Part shown: in pieces, positions 43,226 to 53,392 of the stretch
How positions within the stretch are numbered: the stretch's first letter is position 1
How the letters are laid out: each line of letters begins with the position of its first letter
Assembly (NCBI GenBank): GCA_963169105.1
Contig: OY720642.1
Span: 16,362,965-16,426,964 of the forward strand
DNA length: 64,000 bases
Direction: 5' to 3'
Source of the DNA: Ceriagrion tenellum
Lineage: Eukaryota; Arthropoda; Insecta; Odonata; Coenagrionidae
The notes under the pieces: generated by a model
Told to the model about the DNA's origin: nothing
The model's input: the letters and a program-made list of their open reading frames with translations, nothing else
Database searches by the model: none
Position numbers and translations under genes: made by a program

Positions 43226-44714
43226 ACCTTTAGCGCAATTATATTGATAATGTTGGTCATTTCTCTGGCATAAGCAGCAAAAAACCTCCACCTAAGAAAG
43301 ATCAATTATTCCTATTTGAAGCATATGTTTTGCAATAAAAACCATTCAAAAAAGCTTTTAATTCTTACGAATTTTTCTTTTCCTTCAAATAAAATTTTGA
43401 AATCATGTTATTCATAATTACTCAGAATCTTTACTCAACTAGAATCGCGGAAGTATAAAACCAACAATTATACTTTCAGCTTCAAAGTCTAAATTGAATG
43501 AAGAAAGCTATTAACGAGCCTTATGCAAGAAGTTTTTGGGCTTAACCTTACAGCGAAACGAAGTAGTCCGCAGTGAAAGATGTCGCAAGGGGCGCTTTGC
43601 TCCCTCAATTCCAAAAAAACTCAGAATAATCGAACGCCATGAAAAGAAAGTCCCCAATACCAAAACAGAAATTGTACAGCAGCTGGTGCGTGAGTGCCTC
43701 CACACACGTTGCTCACAGTATAAACATTCAAGTTCCGAAGTGACAACAAATAAAAACAGAAAAGAGACCAGCGAATGCTACTCATCATGGCACCGATCAC
43801 TTCGCCCTAATCGTCATTCAATTGTTCTTCCCACTGCTTCTCCGTGTTTCCCACATCTCTCAGTTCAACTCTCCCACGGTTTGAACATACCAACTGATGT
43901 TCTCTTCCTCTTCTCACCGACCAACACTGATACATCAATTTAATTCACTCATAAAAAACGACATAGAGAAGCTAGAGATATCCGGCTCATGAACATAGAT
44001 CATCAGCCATCTTTCCTTCGTTTTGCTTGATGGGACATTGTTCTCACTAATCCTGTTCTTGCGCGAATAGTCTACGCCTCATAAGAATGAGGAGCCTAAT
44101 CTTACGAGGATGGCGGGATGTCAACCTGTTCCGAAGTCATTAATCTCCACGAGGAGCTGCCGTGTTTTTACATGGGCAGTTATAAAGGGTAGATACACGC
44201 TCAATGAAGGGGGTTGAGAGGAATTTCGTCATTGATGTAGTCTATTTCATTCGACAACATAACAAAAAGTCATTGCCACTCAAGTAACTCCGAAAAAAAA
44301 TGGAAGTTTGGTAATAGCTTCTAATGCTAAGCCTGGGATAAAATGAATGCCTGGTGAATGTAACAGTGTGGAGCGTAAAACACTTAACTTGTGGATTACG
44401 GCATTAAAGGTCACGATTGAGTTTGTCGTTCATTATTACTTTAATAATAATATTGTTAAAGTAAGAGCTATTTGTTTGTTTGTTTATTTGTTTGTAAGAG
44501 CTTGTTATTTCTCTATTCATGCTATTCTTATAAAAGCTCACTTAAACTAATTACTACACAACATGTGCGCTTAAACACAGGACAAAATATGTCTTACATT
44601 CAAATTTTTACTGGCTCTTATTTCAAAAGATAACGTACGCACATTTGTACTCGCAATATATTTAACGACGGAATAATACAAAATGATACAGCACGAGTTT
44701 GATCCATCGAAAAT
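43226..44714. other. Unassigned
   Basis: The region 43511-43943 is open on both strands (135 and 64 codons) without recognisable motifs, so I do not call a gene. Other sequence is AT-rich. TTTGTTTGTTTATTTGTTTG at about 44471-44490 is a short simple repeat. Confidence 0.3.
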
Positions 44715-45020
44715 TGCTTTCTTGCCGAGAATGCCCTCTGAGAATATTATTTTTACGCTACACTGCACTTCTAGTTCCAACAGAAGCGATAAAATAATAG
44801 AGACACATTGCTGAACAGATGGGTAAAAATATTCGTCCTTTCTACGCACAATAAGTGAACATAATAAAAATGAAGTTCCAATAATAACACTCTCATAACA
44901 CACTTCACCATTTCACCTCCAAAAACCTTATCCTTTACCCCTTTACGCGGCTGGCGTCACGACATTCCCTGCCACACGCTCATGCGGCGGCTCGCAGGAT
45001 AGTATGTAGATGTAGATGTT
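44715..45020 (+). mobile_element. LINE family A, copy A5
   Basis: Decayed C-terminal text matching the family (a reading like NRSDKIIETHC, then FLRTISEHNKN) is followed by the 3' UTR with CGCGGCTGGCGTCAC and CCTGCCACACGC. It ends CGGCTCGCAGGATAGTATG and the TAGATGTAGATG tail. Confidence 0.75.
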
Positions 45021-45302
45021 GCAGCTCACCACTTCTTCCTTCAATCCTTTTCCTAAAATGCTGGTCTTAAAATTTTAACGAAAGGAAGGTAAATTATTAA
45101 GAAAAAATTGCAATAAAGGTTTCATTTCATCCTGCGTTACAAGTACGGAAAGTTAAGTGCTTTGGTTGCAGGCTGACGGAAGAAATCTCTATAAAAAATT
45201 TTCTTTTTAACGACGGAGTTCCTAATTAATCAATTTTTACGATCTTTTAGTCGCTCAGCACACCTTTGTCGATAGTACACTATAGATAAAAATGGAGAAA
45301 AA

Positions 45303-45605
45303 GTGCATGGAAACTACACTGAAATTATTGAACCAGTGAAGTTGGTCTTGAGTTGCTCGCCAAATTGCGGAAGCATGCCTAAGACATATTCAAGACATAT
45401 AGTCATTTTAACTTTATTCATCGCAACTGAGGTGGAAGCCCAAAAACCGAGAATTAATTCAGCTCTTTTGGTCCGCGTTAAAAATTATCAAAGACTAAAT
45501 GTAAGGTTTGTTGCGTCCGAACATCATTACGAAACTAACGATGTTCTCCTGCTGCGCGAAGACGAAGCTTTTTTACGACACGTCGCACAACAGAATACTG
45601 AATAA
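45303..45605 (+). other. Open frame of 100 codons, unrecognised
   Basis: ATG-initiated, ending at a TAA, with mixed composition and a charged C-terminal half (NDVLLLREDEAFLRHVAQQN). A leucine/isoleucine-rich patch (HIVILTLFIATEVEAQ) sits mid-protein and is too short to be sure it spans a membrane. I know no family match. The opposite strand is also open over 45527-45850, which lowers confidence. It could be part of a transposon gene, given the THAP-like stub 280 bases downstream. Confidence 0.2.
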
Positions 45606-45884
45606 CAGAGCGACGTCACTATCTCCATAGATGCACGGAGAATTTGCACAAATCTGAAAAACCCTACATCAAAAATTCTGCATTTATACCTTACGTGCTT
45701 TTCAAAAAAATGAGTGAATGGCAATAATAATGTGAGCCTTGCACGAAAAGGACCACGGCCATATTGTGAATGCTGTACGTAATCCGTGTTAGTAAAAAAA
45801 TCGCTGCAAGGTTTGTTTACATCCTTTCTGGGATTTATATTCTGCCTCAAACAGTGAATACTCGGTGCAATTGGCTAAATCGTG

Positions 45885-45969
45885 CCAAAAAATGCCTTGT
45901 ATGTGCCAAATTGCAACCATGGCAAGACTAGTGAGCAAAAACAAGTTAGGTTTGGTGATTGGAACGAAA
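45885..45969 (+). pseudogene. THAP-domain-like N-terminal stub
   Basis: The frame VPKNALYVPNCNHGKTSEQK then QVRFGDWN, stopping soon after, resembles the start of a THAP zinc finger (M-P-x-x-C-x-V-P-N-C, then a basic stretch and an aromatic residue). The first zinc-binding Cys is replaced by Leu and the domain is cut off after about 30 residues. THAP domains occur in P-element-type transposases and in host factors. The case rests on a short match. Confidence 0.3.
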
Positions 45970-46099
45970 ATGTAAGCGAATAAAAGCCATACTGTTTATT
46001 ATACTTTCGAAGAAGTCATTCGAATATAAACTGTTATCAATCCTGAAAAATAAATTGAGCACGCCGTTCAGGATATCAGCGTACAACAGCGAAGGACGG

Positions 46100-46385
46100 T
46101 TTCAAAACCTCGGGGTTGAGTTGGAGCCGCTGAGGAAAATCCCGATCACGTACCTGAGTCACGTGGTACAACGTTACGAGATTTTGATGAGTTTTAACCA
46201 CAGGGACGGATACCTAAGAGTCGATAGTTAACTCCATCAACAGTATTTCGAGAAGTAACTGGATTGGCAAGGCTGCGTGATATTTTTACAAGTTAACTAG
46301 ACCCTCGAACCGTTCGTTTTGATACCATGTGACCCTGTAGTTACGTGATCAGAAAAATGTCGAGCATTTCAAACTTGCTAAGAGC
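46100..46385. mobile_element. Foldback element G2
   Basis: The left arm (about 46136-46195: CCCGATCACGTACCTGAGTC, CGTGGTACAACG) and right arm (about 46305-46380: ATACCATGTGACCCTGTAGT, TACGTGATCAG, CATTTCAAACTTG) are inverted copies. The sequence matches the arms of G1 at 29700-30835 (GATCACGTAACTAAGGAGTC). It is diverged, about 290 bases, and has no coding. Confidence 0.6.
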
Positions 46386-46985
46386 AATATACCCACTCGG
46401 GTCCCAAATTCACGAACTCCCAACTTCAATGCGAAGACTTTACCTCGCCGGAGATTACAGCCATTACTGATGTGTAAAATCGCAATTCATGAACGACACG
46501 GAGGCTTTTTTATTTTAACCCACGATTTAGGCGTGTTTACACAATGCAAGTGCCCGCGCAAGTAAAAGGCCGGACGGATGAATGGAAAAATGCTCCAAAT
46601 ATTAACAGGGGCTATTTTATGGCCACAAGTTCGTACATTTGCGCAATTTTAGATTTTTTCACGGTGCAGTTTTAATCGTGAATGTCTTCACGCATCTGTC
46701 CGATCAAACGTGACTTTCGAAACAACGGTCAGCCGTCTGCAGAAGGGAGATAACGTCATAGCTTAAAGAATATCGTAGCGAAAATCCCCCTCAATAAGTA
46801 GTGATAATGAAGCGAACTTGCCAAAACAAATGACACGATAACTTAGTTTTCTCTCGCAAATTTTTGTTACGATACGGTGCAACATGTTTTGACGCATCGA
46901 TGTCATCATCAGGCACGAAAGTTGCAAAATAAACAAGAGGTTAATATACCATGGCTTTTCGGTTAAAAAACTGGGCAATTTTTCA
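46386..46985. other. No recognisable feature
   Basis: Unassigned sequence before LINE copy A6. Confidence 0.3.
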
Positions 46986-47425
46986 TCTACACCTAGATCT
47001 ACATGATACCCCGCGAGCCGCCGCATGGGCGTGTGGCAGGGGGTGTTAGGTCACCAGCCGTGTAAAGTTGTAATTTTTTGGAGATGAAATGGTGACATGA
47101 ATTATAGGAGTGTATTTAGTGGAGCTTAATTTTTATTGTGGTCGCTTATTGTTCGCGGAAAGAACGAGTTCTTATACGTATGTGTTCGGCACTGTATCTA
47201 TCTTATTTTATCACTTCCGTCAGACCTAGAGATGTAGTGAGGAGTCATGATAATATTCTCTATGTCGCTCTGAAAAATATCAGTTCTGAAGTTATCAAGC
47301 AACCTAAGCCTAGCGTGTTGTCTCCGAGTCTCTAGGGGCTCCCACCTTAACCCCTCTAAAAGTTGTGAGTAACTATATGTACGCTCGTAGCAGTTTTTAA
47401 CGAAGCGCGCTGCTGTATTTAAGCA
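46986..47425 (-). mobile_element. LINE family A, copy A6
   Basis: The minus-strand reading gives AARFVKNCYERTYSYSQLLE, LRWEPLETRRQHARLRLLDN and FRTDIFQSDIENIIMTPHYI, then the stop, the 3' UTR (GTTAGGTCACCAGCC) and the CTACACCTAGATCTACAT tail. The coding part is cleanly open over about 75 codons. It is truncated at its 5' side at 47425, close to inverted-repeat element I. Confidence 0.85.
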
Positions 47426-47447
47426 CAGTAAACTCAAATATAATATC

Positions 47448-48383
47448 AGATGTCCGATAAAACACTCCCTAGTTTTGAAAATTTTTAAGGATATTAGAAG
47501 AAAAAAACCCTCATATTTCTTCTCCGCAGTAAAGCTAGGTTGCAGTGATTAACCTAGATAGATTGATTTGCATACTAGTCACGCAGCGCTGCCATTTTTG
47601 ATCTGCATGCTATTGTCAGGGCAATGTCCGCAGAAAGCACATCCGTAGAGCATTGAATGAATCCCATATTGATGTGTACCAGGATATTGTGGAACCTTCC
47701 AGAAAACAAAATAATATGGTAAATCACGCCTCCTTTCATGAAACGTATTAGCTGTGGTGATACGTCTCGGTTCAATTGTGTAAATGTCCTTTTTAGGTAA
47801 TCCGAGCGAGATAGTTCCCTAGTCGTAATAGAGACCATATTCGAATTATAAGTTTTAATTTCACCAGCTTGTAGGAAACATGAATTGAATATTGCATCAT
47901 TGATAGTGCAACAATACAGTTTTATATGACTGAAATTGTAAGTAATTAAATGAAAATATCTAAATAAGTCTTTAACTTGACTCATATTTTTCGCAAGGTG
48001 CGTTTGAAACTCCTTCAAAAAGGAAAGTTTTCTATGATACCCAAGAACCTACTGCGGTGACAATATGATTAATTTTAAAAATAGTTGAGGAAACATACAA
48101 ACTACACGCTGTTAGTTTTGTTACGACATCTAAGTGTTATAAATACTTCATTTTAAAATAATGTCCCTCTGGAGTGCACACACGTATCGTTTCTCATTTA
48201 AAAGAGCTAGTATTTTTTTTGGCAAATATCTCCGAAAGCAATGCGGTAAGGCGTTGAATTTTTTATGTCATTAGAAGGGTGAGATATTTTTCTTCAAAAT
48301 GAGACCAAATTCATTGATTTCTAGGTAAAATCATATTTCGCTCAAACTACCTTAAAACTAGGGAGTCCTTTTTCGAACACCCT
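47448..48383. mobile_element. Inverted-repeat element I with MITE B7 nested inside
   Basis: The left end (about 47452-47477, GTCCGATAAAACACTCCCTAGTTTT) and right end (about 48355-48380, AAAACTAGGGAGTCC then TTTTTCGAACACC) are reverse complements with few mismatches. The interior before B7 (47478-47791) is unassigned. Most of the right half is the B7 MITE. The host element's superfamily is unknown. Confidence 0.65.
47792..48355 (+). mobile_element. TTAA MITE family B, copy B7
   Basis: Full length. The left end is TTTAGGTAATCCGAGCGAGA and the right end is TTTCGCTCAAACTACCTTAA. The interior is colinear with B1 and B5 (CATATTCGAATTATAAG, AAGAACCTACTGCGGTGACA, CTCTGGAGTGCACACACG). The left TTAA is mutated to TTTA. 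Confidence 0.87.
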
Positions 48384-48403
48384 ATGTCATAGAAATATCA
48401 CCT

Positions 48404-49582
48404 AAGATCCTGTGGGTGGAGTAAACATAAAATCTTCAGATGTAATAAAATATCTTGGAATTACCTGAACAACTGATATATCGTGGAGAGAACACATACA
48501 AAACATGTGTGGCGCAGCATTAAAGAAACTAAGTTTTGTTTAGCGTATAATTGGAAGGTCCTCGGATGAAAAAGTAAAAGAGAGATGCTACTTCGCTCTG
48601 GTTAGGCCACACTGGGTTGACGGGAACTACTGAGAGGTGGGATGTACTCACGCTTTGACCAGAATTGGTCCGAATTGACCGTCCATGGGTCCGGTGATCC
48701 CCGACTCGAGGACGCACTTCGGCAGACCGCACGACGTCAACCCATAAAGTAGGTCAGAGAGACACCTAATCACAAATATTTGGGCAACGGGTTCTCTCGG
48801 TTCGCAAAGATGTGCGATAGGTTTTTGCGAAAGCAAAACCGACGGTCACTCGTCTCTGTTGTTTGAGGTAACCAAACTAATACGAGCACTTCGGGGAGGC
48901 GGAGGCCCAATTGAGATCCTTTTGACCTCAATCCGCCTCATTGGTGTCGGCCTCGAAGGGGCTGTGATTTTGCTAACCTTCCCTTCCCATCCTTTCCTCC
49001 CACCTCTTCCTTGTCCCCGGGTATAAGCGAAAGCTTGCAGACCGGGGCGGAAGTTGTAATCTTGCGGTGTGAGCCGAAGCACCTGGTTAGGCCACACCTT
49101 GAATACACCGCGAGCGTTTGGGACCCTGGTCATAATGATTTGAACAAAAAAATTGATAAAATACAAAGGAAAGCAGCGCGCTTCGTTAAAAACTGCTACG
49201 AACGAACATATAGTGTTACACAACTGTTAGAGAGATTAGCGTGGGAGCCCCTAGAGACTCGGAGGCTGCACACTAGGCTTAAGTTGCTTGATAAATTCAG
49301 AACTGATATTTTTCAGAGCGACATAGAGAATATTATCATGACTCCTCACTACATCTCTAGGTCTGACGGAAGCGATAAAATAAGAGAGATACAGTGCCGA
49401 ACAGATAGGTACAAGAAGTCGTTCTTGCCGCGAACAATAAGCGACCACAGTAAAAATTAAGCTCCACTAAATACACTCCTATAATGCATGTAACCATTTC
49501 CTCTCCAAAAAAAACGTTCACCTTTACACGGCTGGTAACCTGCCCAAGCGACGGCTCGCGGGGTATTATGTAGATGTAGATT
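48404..49582 (+). mobile_element. LINE family A, longest copy A7, interrupted
   Basis: The left part reads GGVNIKSSDVIKYLGIT, DISWREHIQNMCGAALKKLS, SSDEKVKERCYFALVRPH with two stops. The right part continues LEYTASVWDPGHNDLNKKID, KAARFVKNCYERTYSVTQLL, RLKLLDKFRTDIFQSDIENI, SDGSDKIREIQCRTDRYKKS to TAA at about 49458. The 3' UTR then ends in GGTATTATGTAGATGTAGAT. These are conserved C-terminal RT strings of a CR1/Jockey-type LINE. A 470-bp insertion splits it exactly within the Leu-Val-Arg-Pro-His codons. Confidence 0.9.
48613..49082. mobile_element. 470-bp insertion of unknown type, 15-bp target duplication
   Basis: The 15-base LINE sequence CTGGTTAGGCCACAC is present on both sides (48598-48612 and 49083-49097), so the 470 bases between are a clean insertion. 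The insert has no terminal inverted repeats (TGGGTTGACGGGAAC against GTGCTTCGGCTCACACC) and no poly-A or microsatellite tail. Its GC is higher than the surroundings. The minus strand stays open for long stretches (49083-48846 and 48836-48648). A 15-bp duplication points to LINE-type retroposition, such as a SINE or processed copy, but I cannot name a source. Confidence 0.85.
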
Positions 49583-50530
49583 TAAGATAGAGAACAAATT
49601 TTAAATTAATGTCCCCTTCTTGCACACATAATCCACTGGCTTCTTTCCTCCAACTCCCCCTCTGCACCCCACCTCCCACTCCCTGGTCACTCGCCAGCTC
49701 CTCCCCAAAGCACAGAAGCGTCCAACTCTCTTCCTCCTTGCCTCGTCCTCACCCAGCCCACCATCGGGACTTGAAAAATAAAAAAGAAGGCTACAGACAA
49801 TTGGTCCGCCTCATTTACATTCCCTTCAGCGACGATGATTTCCTCAAGGCTTCGCTTCGCAAAACCATCCACCCTCTCTCTCTCTTTTTTGCCTCCCGTA
49901 TTTTTTTTTCTTATTATTATTTCTCTACGCGAATGAGAAAAAAGTGTAGTCGTTTCCTTTTCGAGTCATTTATTCGGTGGGGGTGTCGAACAAGAGTTCC
50001 TTACCCTCTCAATCCACCTCTCATCCCTCTCTCTACAGCGTTTGCACTAATGTGTCAGAGTGGTCGCCGTCGAAATTTTTCCCTCCTCAGCGCACGAGAG
50101 CGTCGCACAGTGGTCCTCGTCCCATGTATTTCTGGGATATGAAAAGATTTTCTCAGATCAAGATGAAATTTGGTGTATACAGTTTTTCGGGGTCGCTGAA
50201 TACGAATATGATGCCAAAACAATTAAATTTTTCCATAAAATGTGAAAACATGTTCATTTTTTGCAATATTTGTGCGAATAGATTTTATTTATTGCAAATA
50301 GGAACAGATTAACAAATAAAATTAATAATGACAAATTTTGGTAGACACTTATGAGCTTTTTGTATACTTAATGATGCTATTTACACTTTCCAATAGATTT
50401 TTTAATGGAATCTCATGGAATGAGTGAACTTTTCACTAATTTTAATCATATTTCGCGGATTAAAGTTCTCTAATTTTCATGATTTTCAATTTGAAATTGC
50501 ATGTAATGGCAACTTAACAATACATATTTA
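49583..50530. other. C/T-rich then AT-rich, no gene called
   Basis: A 177-codon plus-strand frame (49609-50142) is Ser/Pro/Leu-rich, overlaps other open frames and has no motif. From 50300 the DNA is AT-rich. Confidence 0.3.
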
Positions 50531-50532
50531 CT

Positions 50533-50610
50533 TATATATATATATATATATATATGTAAGTGTGATCGTCTCTTTTTTTGTGTGTCTATCTCCTCCATCC
50601 TATCCACATC

Positions 50611-50647
<37 letters not shown>
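50533..50647. repeat. Two (TA)n microsatellites
   Basis: TA runs at about 50535-50557 and 50615-50647, separated by a T/C-rich spacer. Confidence 0.9.
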
Positions 50648-50652
<5 letters not shown>

Positions 50653-50775
50653 TATATACTTTCCAGAGATGAATCTAATTCTTTCAATTACAATCGATGC
50701 AACAGTCTTCTATGTAAGCGACTCCGAAGTTAACAGGCATTTGACTTTCGATTATTAATAGAATGCATACCTTAC

Positions 50776-50874
50776 CTGAGCCTTCTCTTATATTACCTCT
50801 TACAGTAAAGGTGCGTGATACCGGTTCAGGATCTTCGAATTCGGATGCGTCATCACTTACTCTATCCAAACGTA
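50776..50874 (-). CDS. Candidate internal coding exon (99 bp), unknown protein
   Basis: On the minus strand a TTTTGTGTAG acceptor directly precedes, and CAG|GTAAGG, a strong donor, directly follows a 99-base open segment. It encodes RLDRVSDDASEFEDPEPVSR followed by TFTVRGNIREGS. Two bases complete a split codon at the start and one is left over at the end, so both flanking introns would be phase 1 and the exon could be skipped without a frameshift. The mixed acidic/hydrophilic composition looks like genuine protein, unlike the compositional frames elsewhere. I recognise no domain. No neighbouring exon was found, so the gene would have long introns. Confidence 0.4.
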
Positions 50875-51486
50875 CTACACAAAAGATTTACCTCAATGCT
50901 TTATTTTTCTTACCATGTCCCATTTTTCCACATACTGGGACCATTGTGCGTTAGTTAAAACAGAGTAAAGGTACGTTTTAATGAACGCGTTTCAGACGAA
51001 GAGACGCGAAAGCGAGATCCTCAGGCACTCAGGAGCCCTGATTCCTTCGCGTGAGTTCGCGTATGTTCGCGTAGAGTCGCGTCGCCCGAGTTGAAATATT
51101 TTCAACTTTCGACGCATGGAACGCGTAGAATCACAAGCACGGCTGACCGGCGAAGTGTAGGGTCTATGGATGAAATGATCATCTCCGAAATTTGAGAGAA
51201 GTACACGTTCCTGTACAATTTTAAGGACTATCGATACAGGGATAGAAACCTAAGAGAGAAGGCGTGGGGGAAAAAAGTATTCAATGGTGCCACTGCATCC
51301 ATTTCTTTCTCTACGAAACTGCACGTTCATTAGCTCTCATCAAGTTGGCGTGCGGATGAGAGGAATTAAGTTGTAGAGGAAATCGAAGAACAATAACTAT
51401 TTCACTAGGATGGAGCGAGATAATTATTAACAATAGGTTGTAGAGCGTAAAGCACACACGGTCATCATCTTTTTCTTCTCTTCTAA

Positions 51487-52125
51487 AGGTTATCCTTGTT
51501 GTTGCAGCCACGACTTCCAACAATCTCTTTTTTCAGCCTTCCTCTTCATTTCATTGTACGAGGTGCATCCCATTTCCATCGCCAATACTTTTAGGTACGA
51601 AGTTCTCGGTCGTCCTCTCTGTCTTTTGCCTAGAATTTTACCTTCCATAATATTTTGTATGAAGTTTTCGTGCCTGAATAAGTGTCCGATGAGCTTGGCT
51701 TTTCTTGTTTTAATTGCTTCCAATAGTTCTCTTTCTGTGTGGACTTCATTTAGTACATGCTCATTAGTTTTTCTGCCGGTCCACCTAGTTCTTGTAATCC
51801 TCCTCCAAAACCACATTTTTGCAGCTTCAAGTTTGGTCATTTCACTCTTCCTTAGTGTCCATGTCTCGCATTCATATGTTAGCACATTCCATACAAAGCT
51901 TTCAGGAATTTCTTCCTTGTCTCAATACTAATGCAGTTATTTACTAGTAGACTTTTCTTTATTTGAAATGCTTTCTTGGCTAACGTTCTCTTATATGCTA
52001 CCCAAGGAGCAGAACTCTGTCTCTTCTTCCAGTCTCACTCCGTCTAGACGAATATTCGTTATCTTTCCATTTCTCTTTCTTTCTACCACCATGATGTTTT
52101 ATTTATTTTGTGTTTAAGTTTCAGT
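51487..52125 (-). mobile_element. RTE-like LINE C-terminus
   Basis: The minus-strand frame 51885-51490 is open for 131 codons and carries YECETWTLRKSEMTKLEAAK, MWFWRRITRTRWTGRK, EHVLNEVHTERELLEAI, KAKLIGHLFRHENFIQNIME and GKRQRGRPRTSYLK, ending MKRKAEKRDCWKSWLQQQG. Upstream text to about 52110 adds AFQIKKSLLVNN with frameshifts. This is a well-preserved RTE-type C-terminus, 5'-truncated, and it may be one of the younger LINE fragments here. Confidence 0.9.
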
Positions 52126-52214
52126 TTTAATAAAATACTATTTAGAATTTCAAGCATTCGACACGGTCATCACGCTTCTTTTTTTGCCATTTCTTCTCTG
52201 ATGTTGATGGCGTG

Positions 52215-52299
52215 TAGGTACCTCCTGCGCATGGGTTCCTCCTGCGCGTGGGTACCTCCTGCGCGTAGGTACCTTCTACGCGTAGGTTCGCTTGCATGC
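52215..52299. repeat. 17-bp minisatellite, five units
   Basis: Consecutive 17-base units of the form TAGGTACCTCCTGCGCG, with 1-6 changes per unit: 52215-52231, 52232-52248, 52249-52265, 52266-52282, 52283-52299. The last unit is the most diverged. Confidence 0.9.
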
Positions 52300-52375
52300 G
52301 AACGGTTCACGCGAAGAAATGACGCATCTCGTCGCGCGCGTGCGCGTCTGACGCGTCCATGAAAACGTTGCTTAC

Positions 52376-53160
52376 GTGTTGAGCGCGTTCTCTAATGGGC
52401 GAGACTGGAATGGCATGTGAATTTGACACAGTTGCTCGGAGTTCCCTCTTCAGCCGATCCTTACGTTACGGATGTAGTATTCATTCTTTGTAAAATGCAC
52501 ATTAACTTTCGCAAACATTTTATGCCAATTTTAAGAAGAGTAATCTACGAAAATGGATTGTATTAGTAGGCATGGCTAGTTCACTAGTCTTGCTTGAAAT
52601 TATCAAAAGTATAGTCAATCACTATGATGTGTTACGAACAACACACTCTACTCTATACCTCATGGTGGGTACAGAGCAATCAAAAAACCTACGTTCCACA
52701 AATATACGGATAAGACATTTATAAATCTTTCTAACGGATGTTACGAAATTTTGATTCTTTATGCAATCACCATAAATTGTTTATTAAATTATTCAATCAA
52801 ATATGAAATGTTTCATTTATGGAATTAAAATAATTCCATCGTATCCAATCCGCATAACATAAAAACTATACTTAAGTATTTTCGAGGCTATATTTTTCCA
52901 TAATTTATTTTGCCTGCTACATAAACAAAGAAACTTATCATCCAAAAAACACCATAAAATTATGAATGAATAAAGCTGAAATTTGATACATGCAACCATG
53001 CCGTGTGAACCATATTGATGCCTTACCTATGCCTCATATTAGTTCATTTATATACATTAATTATATGACCTTATTATTTTTTTACCAAAATAACTTTTTG
53101 ATTCAGATTGGCCGAAATCGATAAAATTCATTCATTGCTCTCTTTCGACGCCACTTCCGC
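52376..53160. other. AT-rich, nothing recognised
   Basis: No element ends or coding motif seen. Confidence 0.35.
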
Positions 53161-53164
53161 TGTG

Positions 53165-53250
53165 CGTGGCTGGGAGAGAGAATGAAAGAGAATGAGGGAA
53201 TGAGAGAGAGAGAGAGAGAGAATGATAGAGCTCTCTCTCTCATTCCTTCT
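53165..53250. repeat. (GA)n tract with inverted (CT)n arm
   Basis: GAATGAGAGAGAGAGAGAGA at about 53193-53220 is followed by AATGATAGAG and CTCTCTCTCTCATTC, so the two simple tracts can pair as a hairpin. Confidence 0.8.
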
Positions 53251-53392
53251 CGGGATAGGACTCTCGACGCAATCAATGGGTTCGCCTTCAACCGACCAAC
53301 CACGCTCCTTGAGGTTTATTCATCAGTTTGAAAGTCATGTCGTGGTCGCAAGATATGAACCGGTAGTAATACATTCTTCACTTCTTACATCT

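Larger units (their letters stand above)
50970..52371. mobile_element. Candidate TIR element with CGCGT subterminal repeats
   Basis: The left end GGTACGTTTTAATGAACGCG followed by TTTCAGACG is mirrored at the right by GCGTCTGACGCGTCCATG then AAAACGTTGC. Both ends carry short tandem repeats: left 51046-51085, four units like TTCGCGTGAG; right, the 17-bp minisatellite at 52215-52299. This suggests one DNA element later split by the LINE at 51487-52125. No transposase is seen and target duplications are not clear. Confidence 0.5.

Noticed and set aside
43511..43943. 135-codon plus-strand frame with an overlapping minus-strand frame
   Set aside because: Both strands are open and neither gives a recognised protein. 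Not enough to call a gene.
49609..50142. 177-codon plus-strand frame
   Set aside because: Ser/Pro/Leu-rich, overlapped by other open frames, with no recognisable domain and no promoter or splice evidence.
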